In this document: piece by piece, positions 44,711 through 56,341 of the stretch
Layout of the letters: each line of letters starts with the position of its first letter
How positions within the stretch are numbered: position 1 is the first letter of the stretch
Assembly: GCA_021234155.1 (NCBI GenBank)
Contig: JAJEKV010000072.1
Coordinates: 7,005,335-7,069,334, forward strand
Direction of reading: 5' to 3'
DNA: 64,000 bases
Source: Isoetes taiwanensis
Taxonomy: Eukaryota; Streptophyta; Lycopodiopsida; Isoetales; Isoetaceae
Notes under the pieces: model-generated
Database searches by the model: none
Told to the model about the DNA's origin: nothing
What the model saw: only the letters and a program-made list of their open reading frames with translations
Translations under genes and position numbers: made by a program

Positions 44711-44770
44711 CTCCAACGATCCATTTGTCTCTCCAACGATCCATTTATCTCTCCAACGATCCACTTACCC
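44711..44770. repeat. 20-bp tandem repeat, three copies
   Basis: CTCCAACGATCCATTTGTCT and two near-identical units at 44,731 and 44,751. Confidence 0.95.
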
Positions 44771-44869
44771 CTTGCCTTCTTTCGCAGAGCCAAATTCAAA
44801 TGCTTATGACTTACTATATTGGAGGTTAGGAATGTGTGGTTACATGGCCCAATTATGGCGCAACTCTAG

Positions 44870-45095
44870 AGATTCTTGTAGGTATCTTGAGGAAATTTTA
44901 AGGGATTGTAAGAAATCTAAAGGAATATATAAGAATCTAATAAAATAATCTTGAAGAGAAAGTCAACTACAGAATTTAAATGAATCTTGAAGAATCTATA
45001 GGGATCCTGGAGAGCCTAATGGAACATTTAAAAAATCTAAAGAAACCTTGAGGCAATCTCAAGGGATTGAAATGAATCTTAAAGGAAATCTTGAA
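44870..45095. repeat. degenerate AATCT-rich array, third site
   Basis: AGAATCTA, GAATCTTGAAGAATCTATAGG and related words continue for about 220 bp. It is the same family as the arrays at 13,286 and 24,770 but more degraded. Confidence 0.6.
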
Positions 45096-45759
45096 CCTTT
45101 ATACCATTTTCTCTTCACCACCAGACCTCTTTCACATCATTTGGAACCGACACTAATTCTGCCCTTGCAACAACTTTATATAAATATGGTTATGAAACAT
45201 TTGAAAAACCCAATCAAGTGTTTAGGAAAGCATGCAAGTCTGAGTTCCTAACAACTATGCTAGCATTTATTTTAGATACAAACTATATTGAAAGTAGTTT
45301 TGCAATTTGAGGAGAACTTGGAACTGACAGCTCAAGAGTTTAGAATCTTGCCCAACAACAACCGAAATGGTTGCATCCAACTGGCGGCAACGACAAGACT
45401 CAGTCTTCTTATGACATTCAATTACGATATATTCATGACGACACGATATAAGAGAATGTCAGTGTGAAATTGACCAAGCACAACCCTCATTTAAATGCGG
45501 CCTTGAACATACCACGTGGAGGCATTATTTATTCAGTATATACCAATTGTTAGGTATGAAGCACTCATTTGTAACAAAGCCAATAAATCAGAACGGAATG
45601 TATCAACCCCCTTTCTTGTAGAGTTATAAAGTTAAGATAGTGACAAAGGATAGAAGATATAAACGTTTTGAATGCATGAGGACCTAGAACATAAAGGCTA
45701 TCAACGTCTCACCCCACCCCACCTCAAGTTGCTTCTTGTATCAGTACAGTTCCTGTATA

Positions 45760-45848
45760 CAACAATTTCATTATAGTTTCAATTCTGCTGTGTTAGGCAT
45801 GCATCCTCGTGTTAACATAGCAGAATTGAAACTATAATGAAATTGTTG
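45760..45848. ncRNA. perfect 30-bp stem-loop, small-RNA-precursor-like
   Basis: Arms 45,760-45,789 and 45,819-45,848 are perfectly complementary over 30 bp (AACAATTTCATTATAGTTTC... and its complement). Five or six more pairs lie inside. The loop is about 20-29 nt. Without mismatches it is either a young MIRNA-like locus, a foldback element or a recent inverted duplication. No known miRNA is recognised. Confidence 0.4.
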
Positions 45849-46049
45849 TTACGTGAAGCTTTGAGTAGGAGCAATTCTGCAAATCAGAAGGTAAAAACAG
45901 TTAAAATGCTGATAAAAGAGCAAGAATGCAGGTAAAAACTGCCAGAACTGCCGGAACGCAAGTAAACATTTGGCGCAGAAAGACCAGTAGCATTCGGGTT
46001 TAGTCCACGTGTCGGGATGGGATTCGCAGTGGGGGCAAAATTGCTTACC

Positions 46050-49000
46050 CAAACTTTACGTTGTGGTGAAATGATAGTATGCCTAAACTAGAGAAAACCA
46101 GTTTTTGTCTAGATGCTAGCTCACAAATAAATATCATACTAGATAAACAAGAACGTGCAATCTTGCCGCCAAGTCTTTTACTAACTTCGGTGTGCTGCAC
46201 TTCAGTTGTATTATAAGTTCCTTCGATAGTGCTACCATGAGAAGAGTTTACATCATCCATCCTGAACTTTTGAGCTGGTTGCTGCTCGGGATAAACATTT
46301 TTCTCAGTTGACCGGCTAATATCCTGTTCGTTCACATCTAACATGGGCCCTGCATTTCCAACAGTACTTGGTGCCATAATTTCGGCTGCATTGCTTGTAT
46401 CTGGTGAATCTTTGGTCTCAAATGTAGGTGGCTTACTTTCTGGCATATAAGAAAGCATATCATCGCTCTGCTGTCCTGTAGGTGCTTTTTGAACAGAGTC
46501 TGCATTCTCAATGCTCATTCCGTCTTGCCAATTCTTTGCCAAATAATGCATTCAGTGCTGGAAGGTTGCTCAAATTTTCAATTATGCTTTTTGACCTCAA
46601 TGGTGTATTATGTCCAGACATGATAAGGACCCCCTTCCCAAGGGATCCTATAGCATCAAACACCTGTTCAGTGAGTGATAAAGTCACATATCCTCATAAG
46701 AGATAGAAGTTGCTACTTAATGCCATTAATATAAGTCGATGTGTCAACGTATGCACCCGTATGCAGCTTGTATCAATCCTAAGTTCAAGTTAATATCCGC
46801 ATAATGCCAGCAGAAAACTAAGTTTGAGTTTTTAACTAATTTTACAAGCAGCTCAAGTAAGAAATATTTGATCAGGACTTGGGTGCTAACCATAATCTCC
46901 CTATCCTTGAACTTAATAACAAAATGCAATATTAAAGTTTATATGCAGCTTATTTTACAATACAAACCTTTTCAAATAGCTTCTCATGATTTTGTAGTGT
47001 TTCTTTCAACTCATCAAATGTAGGTAAAGAGACCAAACTCTGCAAACAGGGAGAGCATCGTTAATAACCATTCAAGCTGCTTAATATCTTTGGTCTGGTT
47101 TCAAGAACATAGAACTTATTCTACTGCCGCAGAAGTTTGGAGATTGGGCTCATGCCTTATGCTTTGCAAATATGGTCAATATGGTTAGAGATCTTGGAAA
47201 GTAACTTTTGACAACCACTTACGGCGGCACCATTTGTTGACAAAGTCAATGAAACTCTAGATGCTCTTCTTGGAGGAGCTGAAGTGATAGAACCCTCCTC
47301 ATCCTTACAATGACCTATTGCAACCATCAATACAAGAATACCACAAGGATATTGTGATGTAAGCTTGTAGATGATTAAAATGGTTTCCTATGTTAACCTC
47401 ACATCGGTGACATCTTGTGCCGCTTGTTTAAGTTCATCAACAACGGTAACATCGGCTTTCTTCTCCAGCGCGTTCACGGAGCTCGCAGTGCGACTTCAAA
47501 GGCGTGCTAAATCTTGTTTGGATGGCTTTGACAAACTTGCACGACGTTCTGTTATACTTGATCTACGTTGGGTTGGAGAGTTTGCTTGAACTTTATTCTC
47601 CAAGTTTGTGCAGACATTCGAAAGAAAACAATGCCATATTCATATCTGAGGGGATACAAAGATGCATGCATAAATACTCAATACATAGGGACAGATCTTA
47701 TTAAAGTGGATGCAAAATTAACTCTTGCTCTCTCAGCCAAGTTAGTATGATAAATGAAGGCTAATTTTGATAACTTGTTTACCCCTACGAAATTAAAGTA
47801 TAACCACACTTCATTTGCGTTGTGGTGACAAGTACGCTTTTTTTATCGACATCTACACAAAAAGGAATGCATTTCAGGAACCGGACATAAACGATTACAA
47901 CTGTAATCTCGCAAGGTAATTAATCACATGCAAAGCATGTATGTATCCACGATTCTTTATCACGATATCATCCCTTATTCTTAAAGCCAAATATTGGTTG
48001 GAATTTTGACAGGAAGTACTAAAACATCTTGGTCTTAAGAAAGTTGGAGAAAAACACTAAGCATCAGAATGGTACAGTGAATTGCAACTGCAAATCATAG
48101 TGCAGGAAGGGGAATAATGAAATCAGACCTATAAGAAGGACCTGCCGGCATGAAGCTTGGTTAAAAATCATGTGAGTGTGATGCAAAAGGTTAGATGCCC
48201 AGTCGTCAATACTTTGTAAACAAAGTCGCCTGTGATGGTTTTCTAAAATGACTTTTGAGTCTCTAGATGCTTTCACATTACGCTTGCCCCGGTCACTCAC
48301 CGGTGTTAAATATCTCTAATAAAGGCGAAATGTCCCATGTGGAAGTAACCCAACTTGGCGTCTACTTCTAGTTATAAAAGATGGCATGACTAAGCGGGTT
48401 GACGGATAATATACTAGAGGTTTTAGGCCGGTTTGGTGAATATCAAGAATGTAGCTTTAAACATACAGTTATCCATGTTGATTCTAATATTACATGCCAG
48501 ATTGATGAGATCAATAGATATTTCATAGATCCCTTTGTAAGACATGTCTATATGACCTTGCTATTTTTCTTCCTCATCTTTATAAACTGAATTAAGAAAG
48601 ATGGCCAAGACAAAAAATGCCAAGGATATTTATACCAATACACGGCAATAAGTTCAAGTTCTTCAAAACCCGTTGCTTGGACCTTCATTGATTTGTTGCA
48701 TCAATGCCTTCACTCGCACTCTATTAAATTCAAAAATAATTTGGATGGCATTTTGGAAAGACCCTTATCTCACACAACATTCTAGTATTGCATTCTTACT
48801 TGTGTTTCGAGTAGTTGCAGACGGGTATCCTGATTCAAAAGGTCTCGAGTGCAAGGCTTCCACTTCATCATCTAGGGTATGAAGTGCGGTTGCTATCTCC
48901 TCTGCATTTTTATTGACCTGGCTTCCCAAAACCCCAAATTCTTGTTTTAACGATTCAATTGTTGAGACAAATTCTGGTCTGCTCTTTCTTCATTTTACCT

Positions 49001-49650
49001 TCCCCATCATGGCATCTAGCCTCCACATCACTAAGCCTAGCTTCAAGTGCACTAAGTGCCTTGCTATTCTCTTCAACCTTATCACATTGTTCTCTCGACT
49101 TTGACGCCATGTACCAAGGATCTTTTTTCCCGCTCTGAACCTTTTGTCGTAACCCAACAATATCATTATTAAGTACCTTTGTCAAATTTTCTAGTGAATG
49201 AAGCCTTTGAGAGGAGTTCGGATCAAGACTTTTTAAAGCCTCATCCGCTTGTTTGACTTGAGAAGTCGCTTCTTGCAACCTGCATTGAGACAACGTCCAG
49301 TTCAATTGGTTATAGCATTTTGATAATAGATTTACATGGAGAAACTATATCACCCCTCCTCAAGCTTGTTCAAACGGCCTTCCAAATGTTTGAACTGTTG
49401 AAATCCTGTCTGAGCGGCATCTTTACATTCTTTCACCGCATTACTACTGCATATGCATGATGATGGGCCCAAATTATGCAAATAACTTGTGAGCGTAATA
49501 AGATTGAATGCAGATAAAATCACCAAGCATACCACTTTTGATTGACTTCCTCTTTTAAAGCCAAAAGATCCTTTTTGAAAGCCGAAATCTCTGTACCCTG
49601 CCCCTCTGCTCCAGTTACTCGGTTGGAGCATCCTGGATCCAGAACGCAGA
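46050..49650 (-). pseudogene. decayed multi-exon coiled-coil protein gene
   Basis: Exon-like pieces on the minus strand with GT..AG borders: about 49,650-49,533 (ends at GTATGC donor), 49,446-49,354, 49,279-48,800 (ends at GTAAG), about 47,600-47,403, 47,314-47,223 (ends GTAAGTGG), 47,039-46,968, and 46,663 to about 46,050. Phases agree across the first three and across the last three. The predicted protein is helical and charged (SAFKKDLLALKEEVNQK, GFQQFKHLEGRLNKL, LENLTKVLNNDIVGL, ALSALEARLSDVEAR), followed by LPTFDELKETLQNHEKLFEK and an acidic Ser/Thr-rich C-terminus. Frames break near 48,980, 47,490 (TGA) and 46,540, so it is a pseudogene as read. The family is unknown; a structural, tethering or kinetochore-like role is only a guess from the coils. 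Confidence 0.55.
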
Positions 49651-49694
49651 TGACCGAGAGTTTACAGCGAATAGTAGGTTTTGAGCAGTCATCA

Positions 49695-49734
49695 GCATAT
49701 CCTAGGTATATTCTAGCATATACCTAGGATATGC
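49695..49734. repeat. perfect 16-bp inverted repeat
   Basis: GCATATCCTAGGTATA (49,695-49,710) and its complement (49,719-49,734) around an 8-bp loop. A second GC-rich hairpin follows at 49,754-49,778 (GGGTTTGCCCC/GGGGCAACCC). Both lie just inside the right edge of the segment inserted into LINE A. Confidence 0.85.
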
Positions 49735-49807
49735 CATAAACCCACGTAAACAAGGGTTTGCCCCCCTAGGGGCAACCCAAAAATCCGAAACATCGGGAAT
49801 TAAAACT

Positions 49808-49857
49808 TGATGCAGAGGTTTTCATGCACCAAGTGCGCAAGCTATATAATGTGCCGA
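49808..49857 (+). mobile_element. LINE A, short middle piece
   Basis: Encodes LDAEVFMHQVRKLYNVP, parallel to LLDVNALLKQVHKLYNVE of LINE B at about 60,197. It lies between two inserted segments. Confidence 0.65.
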
Positions 49858-50965
49858 GAATAAATAATAGTTGTATTAATCATTTGGGGTGTCTCACAAT
49901 TTTTTATGACCATTAGATTATGCAATATCCCGTACAATATTCTATGGCAGTCGCTATGATCCGTCCCATGCAAATCAAGATGGGGTCAAACAGCCCCATA
50001 TTGACCCGATTTGCAAGGAGGCATTTAAAAACACAAATCCAATGGTTATGATTCTCCCATCAAGCGTACAACATAACAAACATGCTAAACTTTGCCCATC
50101 TGCCCTGTGCTCCAGCTATGGAGCTCTGTTTCGTATCTGCTCTAGCTACAGCGATGGCGCTGCACTGTACTGAGGCCAGAACATGGCTTTCCAAATCCGA
50201 TGAAGCATGAAGGCACTTGACTTAAGATCCAGTGAAGCATGAAGGTTAATTCATGGAACTTACTCTGTTTCAACCGTATTTCAGCGACGGCTACAGCGAT
50301 GGATAATCTGGCAGTCATTTGGCTACAATGATAGCAAATCCAGCAGCAGTGCCCTGTCGCTGTTTCCAAGATGCCTGCCCAAAATTTTCACAGCACCTAA
50401 CTTTTTACAGCAAAGCCTTGTTGCTTCTATTTCTTCAGAGGAATTGAACCTCTGCATTTCCCAGAAGACAGAACAAAACAAATACATGCACAATAGAACA
50501 TAGAACAACAGCAACAGTCCAGCCTTGGCTGAAAATCGACCATTCCATACTGCTCAAAGACAAATCTTCCAGATTTAACAAGGTTGGGCCTTAACATGGT
50601 TTTCTTCTGTGAAAACCTCATTTCTGCCTAACTGACGCGCTTTCCAAATCTAAAACATGCAGCAGAAAAATTGCAAGCCTGGCTATGGCTATGGCTATGG
50701 CAAAACATGCAACTGAAGCTATGGCTTCCGGCAAAGGCCTGGCCGCCTCCACAAGACCTGTCGCCACCTTCCTACAATAATGTGGCCGACTTCTAAAAAA
50801 AAAAAAAAAAAAACAGAAAGAAAGACTACTGCTTCTATTTGGAATCCACCATGCCAGCATCAACAAGCTATGTATTTTCATATGAATACCGTTTAATACC
50901 TTATACAATCTTAGGTAATAAATGTACGCTTTGTGATTTCGGCCACATTATACCCTGGCTTTGTC
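49858..50965. other. 1.1-kb segment inserted in LINE A
   Basis: LINE A is interrupted again: similarity stops at 49,857 and resumes at about 50,966, where LINE B has only about 50 bp. The segment contains GCTATG tandem words (50,684-50,702), a run of 19 A near 50,797 and no convincing gene. Its class is unknown. Confidence 0.5.
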
Positions 50966-52970
50966 AGTTGAGACAAATGAGTTGCAAAAGCTTTCCAATG
51001 GGAAGGCAACTGATGCGATGGGCCTAATGGCTAAGATGCGTAAATGGGATGGTCCTGTAGTGGTAAAAAAAACTTACAGAATTGCTTAATGCAACATTAC
51101 AAGAAGGCTTTCCACATTTGTGGCAGGTAGATAGAGTCACTTCGATTCATAAATCAGGTAATGAGTTAGATCTCGAAAATTATAGAATGGTAATGGTTAG
51201 TAATCTGTACTCAAAACTATTTGCTACCATCCTAGAATAAAAAATCAGTCTATGGGCAGAAGAGAGTAATGTGAGAGCTATTGGATAGGCTGGTTTTAGA
51301 CCAAAGAAATCTACCACTGATCATTTGATGACATTCAGGGCAATGACAGATGCTGTTAAAGGAAAGAAGAAGCGGTTATTTGCAGCTTTTGTAGATTTTG
51401 TGAAGGCCGTTGATACGGTGCTAAGAGAAAAATTGTGGGCACGCATGGAAAATATAGGAGTTCCTGAGCCATACAAACATGCAGTGGGTAGATTGTACGA
51501 GAAAGTGTGGGTCCAGCTCTCATTTCCCTTGGTAGATAAGTGTAAAGACTTGGTAGAGAGTAATATTGGAGTAAAACAGGGCTGCCCCTTAGCGCCAACC
51601 TTATTTGGTGTTTTTATCGACGAATGGAAACGTGAGTCACAGGGGGGAGGAACTTTGGTGGCAAATTATATTATTATGATGTTACTGTATGCTGATGATA
51701 TTGTATTGGTATCCGGGACTCATGATGGAATGCAAAAACATTGGGACATGTTGGCACCTTTTGTGATGCAACAACTATGAGACTGAACTTAGCCAAAATA
51801 AAGGTAGTGATTTTTGGGACAAATAAAGCAGAGAATTTCTCCTTTTTATTATAAATGAGAAAAGGTTGAAATATCGAGCACGTATAAATATTTGGGTTTG
51901 ATGGTGGACAAAAACCTCAAGTGGAATCAAACAGGTGATCATAGAGTAGAGGGGGGTTTGAAGGCTCGTTTGCGCTACAGAGGAAATGTAAGGTAGTAGG
52001 CATTTGGAACTTCAGTTAAAGAAAATGTTGTATATCTCACTTGTTCAGACAGTTGCCTTGTATGGAACTGAAGCTTGGGGGGCCGTATTATCTTTGGAGA
52101 TGTGGAAAAGGGTAGAGAAAATCCAAAAAAAGTATTCATAGTCAGAGTTAGGGGCCAAACTACAGACTCCTTATGATATGATGTTGGCAGAGTGTGGGCT
52201 GCTACCTCTAGAAAGCGAAGCCCTTTGTAAGTCTTTGCTTTACGTCAAGAAAATTCTATATGATATGGATGCTAGCAGTCTACTGCATTTAGCTTTGGAA
52301 GAGAGCTCTCATAAAGGATGGTATGCATATATGAAAAAATGGCTTGGAAAGTGGGGCATGAATATAGATGAGCTAAATGGTAACAAGGACATGATAAGAG
52401 AATGGGTAAGAGAAGCAGTGCTAAGGAAATTGTGGAGTAGACCAGGCACAAAAAGAGGGCATTACTATGAGGTTATGAATCCAACGTTGAGGGAAATGTC
52501 CCATTTATATGAGGGGATCTCTACCAAGATGCGACACACAATTTGTAGAATGAGTCTTAGTTCCCACCATTTGGGAGTAGAGACGGGTTATTGGCAAGAT
52601 ATTCCTCATGAGCTTAGAACCTGCAAGCTATGCGGATCATGTGATGTGGAGGACGAAAAGCATGTTATCTTAAAGTGCCCAACCTACCAGTCTCTTAGGA
52701 CTAGATATGGGATCAACGACACATCATTACTGTAGCTTTTGCCCTACCAGGTAAAACAATTGGAACTATTTGGTTGAAACTTTGCAACTAAGAGAAACTC
52801 TTGTTAAGACTCTTGATTTTTAACTTATAAATTTGTATGAGAATGAGAGGGAGGACTCTAATAGCGTTCTATCTGAGAACGCGTTACTATTGCATATGAC
52901 TTTGAATGTATCTTCTGAACATCTTCTAAACCTGATGGTCTCACAGAAGTAATAAACATTTCATTTCATC
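50966..52970 (+). mobile_element. LINE A, 3' piece: reverse transcriptase to tail
   Basis: Starts with ETNELQKLSNGKATDAMGLM. RT motifs: FVDFVKAVDTVLREKLW (motif A region), NIGVKQGCPLAPTLFGVFID, LLYADDIVLVSGTHDGM (catalytic YADD), then YLGLMVDKNLKWNQ. C-terminal part 52,178-52,735 with CKLCGSCDVEDEKHVILKCP, a CCHC-type knuckle. The 3' end has CCTGATGGTCTC and AATAAACATTTCATTTC, parallel to the end of LINE B. Several stops and frameshifts are present. Confidence 0.85.
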
Positions 52971-53285
52971 TCTCCCTCCCTCCATTCATTTTCGTCTCTC
53001 TCTCTCTATTTTTATACCGTATAGGCCGAGAGAAGATGGGAGATGAGCTTCTCTCGGGCCTTAACAGCGGCCGTTTCGAGCTCCCCCGCCGGATTTTTTC
53101 CCTCCTATTTGTCTCCGGCGATCCATCCCATATGGGATATTTCTTTCCTCAATCGATCTTCAAAATGACAGATATGGGATATTTCGAGCTCGTCTTCCCG
53201 CGTCCCATTTCCATTCGAAATCTCTGAAAAATCCATCCCTCACACCTTCGAGGCAGGAAATCTTCGCCTATAGCATCTTCCAAGC

Positions 53286-54480
53286 ATGGATCCGGTAATT
53301 TTAGGTATGATTGCAATGCTTCTTAGGGCTATTTTGCTAGGTTTAGCATTGCAGAAGTTCTGCTTGGATCTCATTCAAGAGAACGAACTGGAAGATCCTA
53401 TGGCAATAGTCGAGGAAGAAGAGTTCAAGAAGACAACACTAGTCTTCAATGTGTATGTTCAATATTGCTCTTGGCTGCAACCTCTCGACTAAGAAGACCA
53501 CCGAGAAGATTTTGGGTTTGTCCGAGGCGGCACCACACAATGGGATAACATTGACAATCATGCTTGGAATTGCCTTCCCTCATTTGAAGATGATATGTGG
53601 CATCGGGGTTCTATAGAATGAAGAGAAGGTCATTTGAAAAATTGGTTGGACTGATTGTGCCATACCCGATCAAAGGCGGGTCGAAAAGTTAGGCTCCCCA
53701 GAGATCCTGTGAAAGCAAGAGCCATGGTACTTTTACTTTCTTGCTCATGGAGAGATGCCATTGCATGTCGGCCAAAGATTTTATGTTGGAAAGGCCGCGG
53801 TCCCGTAAATACACCAAGAAAGTGACTTTAGTTTTAGCATCCAAGACTATGCTTTACAAAAGGTTTGTTGCCTTACCCTCGTGTCAAAGACTACTTGATA
53901 TCATTAAGGAATTTGAAGATGCCACAGTGTCCGCCTAATATTTTTGGTGTCGTTGATGGTTCTCACATATTTTCGTACGTAAAGCCATGGAGAAAAGACA
54001 AAGGGGATGATTATTACACAGACACAAAAGACATTCCCGCCTCATGCAAGGTGTAGTAACACACTCTCGAATATTTATCAATGTATGCGTTAGTAGAACA
54101 GTTACGTGCATGATTCCAATCAGTTTAAGAAGAGCCTATTGTACAAGAGGCTAGCATCAAAGCAGATTTTGCAGAACCTATTGTTCAAATGACAAAAAAA
54201 AAGATTAACGTAAGAGGTGAATTATGCGGATGCGATGTAACAGCTTAGTATACCTCCAATGCTTTTTGGGGATTCGGCTTATCCAAGCGAAGGTTTTGAT
54301 TAAGGTTTTTCCGGATGGCACGGGTGCTTCGCAAGTTCAATAAGAGGATTTGCAAGGGCGTGGTTTGTGTTGAGAATGGTTTTGGTATAGTGAAAGAAAA
54401 ATTCAGAATTTTGAAAGCTCGCCTATTCATGTTGGTAGGGCAGCCAAGATTATTCATCTTTTGTGTCTTGTGGAATTTCT
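53286..54480 (+). pseudogene. PIF/Harbinger transposase remnants
   Basis: Starts MDPVILGMIAMLLRA. Then in changing frames: RRPPRRFWVCPR (53,490), MKRRSFEKLVGLIVPYP (53,620), CPPNIFGVVDGSHIF (53,928; first DDE Asp region), and LFGDSAYPSEGF (54,260; second catalytic Asp region, GDSAYP). Order and motifs are those of the DDE_Tnp_4 Harbinger family. At least four frameshifts or stops make it inactive. Confidence 0.8.
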
Positions 54481-55468
54481 CGTGATAATGGAAGACACGG
54501 ATATGGAAATGTCGCCCTTAGAACCGAATTGCCGATGTTGCCTACTATGAGACAGAGGACATGAATAAGAAATTGAAGAAGGAAGGGGATTTGATAAGAC
54601 ATGTAATTTTTCTAATAGAGAAGGTAGAAACTAGTTTGATTCATTCCACACACCTCATCGGGTTTGAGGTGTTCCCATTAATTGAATGTATTCTGCCATT
54701 TGTTGAGCAGAAATATGTACATGAACTTTCATGGAATCATTGAATTGAAACATTTGAATTGAAACAATGTTTGGATTTTGTGCACTTCACCTAGGTATAG
54801 CAAAAGTAAAACAATGTTTGTATCTTAATAGATTGTTTGCAGACTTTAAAGAATGTTTGCAGAGTTTAAAGGAGGTTTGCAGACGAAAAATAATGTTTCC
54901 ACAGTGAAACAATGTTTGCATGTTTCCTTCTAGTGAATGAACATATACAAAGTGCAGAACAAATACAACAGATAATGAATAAGACAATGAAAACAAGATA
55001 ATAGACAAGTGTAGAAGATGACGAGCTGCTTTTATTTCCAAAAACTTCGTGTCCGTTACATGAACAAATCTTTGGAAAATAGAGTAGCCACGTAAATGTT
55101 TGTGGTCCCCGGAATGCTTCTAAACTACAACTAAACAATCCTAAACTCCATGAACCTCCTCCACTTAACCCTGAACAATAGCATTTACGAAAAATGGGTT
55201 AGTGAAAATGTAGAATATGCACAACTGAAGAATATCTGTGGAAATCTGAAAACCTGTATTCACATTTCAATGATTTATAAAAATAAGACCATTTCAACAT
55301 GGTCTGAGTCCAAAATAAGGCCTATGGCCGATTCAGTATCATACAACATTTCAGAACTAAGAACTAAACCACAAACGAAAAAAAAGGCACTGAAGTAAAA
55401 AAAAAAGGCTGAGTTCATGAAGAGGTCATGGCGTTCGGAGACAAAAAAAGGTTCTTCAAAGCAGTAGG
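54481..55468. other. spacer between Harbinger ORFs
   Basis: Contains AATGTTTGCAG-like words repeated five or six times (54,810-54,930). Otherwise there are no recognised features. Confidence 0.4.
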
Positions 55469-55753
55469 CTATTCTGGGCAGTTCTCACATGCAACTGAAG
55501 GAATCCGGACCTCCCAAAGGCACCATCTACCATGATGCTTGACGTGCACAAGCTCAACATGTGCTCTCTGGCGAAAGGGGGCTTGCTCAGCCCATGCAAT
55601 CAACTCCGCTTCCACAAAAACCTCTTCCATAGCCATGTAACCAAGAATAACTCTTTGGTTGACAGAGGCATGGAAACTCTTGTGCTGCAGCTCCACAATT
55701 TCGTTGGACTCCACTGTCATGCTGCTGGAAGCACTACTTGCTGCTACCGCCAT
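55469..55753 (-). CDS. unassigned 94-aa ORF between the Harbinger genes
   Basis: MAVAASSASSSMTVESN, QHKSFHASVNQRVILGYMA, AELIAWAEQAPFRQRAH, CLWEVRIPSVACENC. Amphipathic, with three Cys at the C-terminus. It is oriented like the Myb-like ORF. Perhaps a further exon of that gene or a captured host fragment; the family is not recognised. Confidence 0.35.
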   Translation of the reverse strand: MAVAASSASSSMTVESNEIVELQHKSFHASVNQRVILGYMAMEEVFVEAELIAWAEQAPFRQRAHVELVHVKHHGRWCLWEVRIPSVACENCPE

Positions 55754-56341
55754 ATCGGTAAGAGCTCAAGACGAAGTAATACGTGGAAATGGCGCCGGAC
55801 CAAGACCTTGCGCCTTGCCATCTTCGAGCCCAAAACAATAAAGATTCTAGCGCGAGAAACGAGACATGCATAACGGAATTTAAAGAGACATAGTACGAAA
55901 CCTTTATGGTATTATAATTTCATACTAGTCAAGATCAGGAATATTATTTCTCTCTCATTTTAATTCCAATTGAGATCCCCAAACCACTTAGGAAGGTATG
56001 TTCCAATCATACTGAACCCGAACAGAACATAGTCTTTTAACTAACTTCCATAAACCAAGAACATACTTGTAAAACCGGAGAATAAAAAAATTGAAAATGC
56101 GATCTGGGGACAAAGGTCCATACCTCTAGATTGCATACTAATTTGTCTGTTTCGATGCAGCCAACTTAGCAATTTCCAGAAGAGTGTCTTTGGTCATTTG
56201 GCAAATGCTTTCTGTCATTGTAGCCATTGATTGGGCAATTTTTAAAGTATTGGCAGACCTCATGGACTCCAATTCCCTAATCAGTTCATGTTTCTTAACA
56301 GATTCCTCCTTCATGAAATCTAGTTTCCTTTTTTTTCATTT

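Larger units (their letters stand above)
43800..49800. other. 6-kb segment inserted in LINE A, carrying a decayed multi-exon gene
   Basis: LINE A protein similarity stops near 43,776 and resumes at 49,808. In LINE B the corresponding gap is only about 40 bp, so these 6 kb were inserted into LINE A. The cargo holds exons of a coiled-coil gene on the minus strand, a piece of the 31-bp AATCT repeat and two perfect hairpins. GGGTTGCC-type words lie near both edges (43,818 and inverted at 49,778). No target duplication was found. Confidence 0.6.

Noticed and set aside
44870-45095. CRISPR-like spaced repeats
   Set aside because: Units are degenerate and contiguous; a minisatellite in plant DNA.
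48064-48300. Possible further exon of the coiled-coil gene
   Set aside because: No acceptor site and no phase agreement with neighbours.
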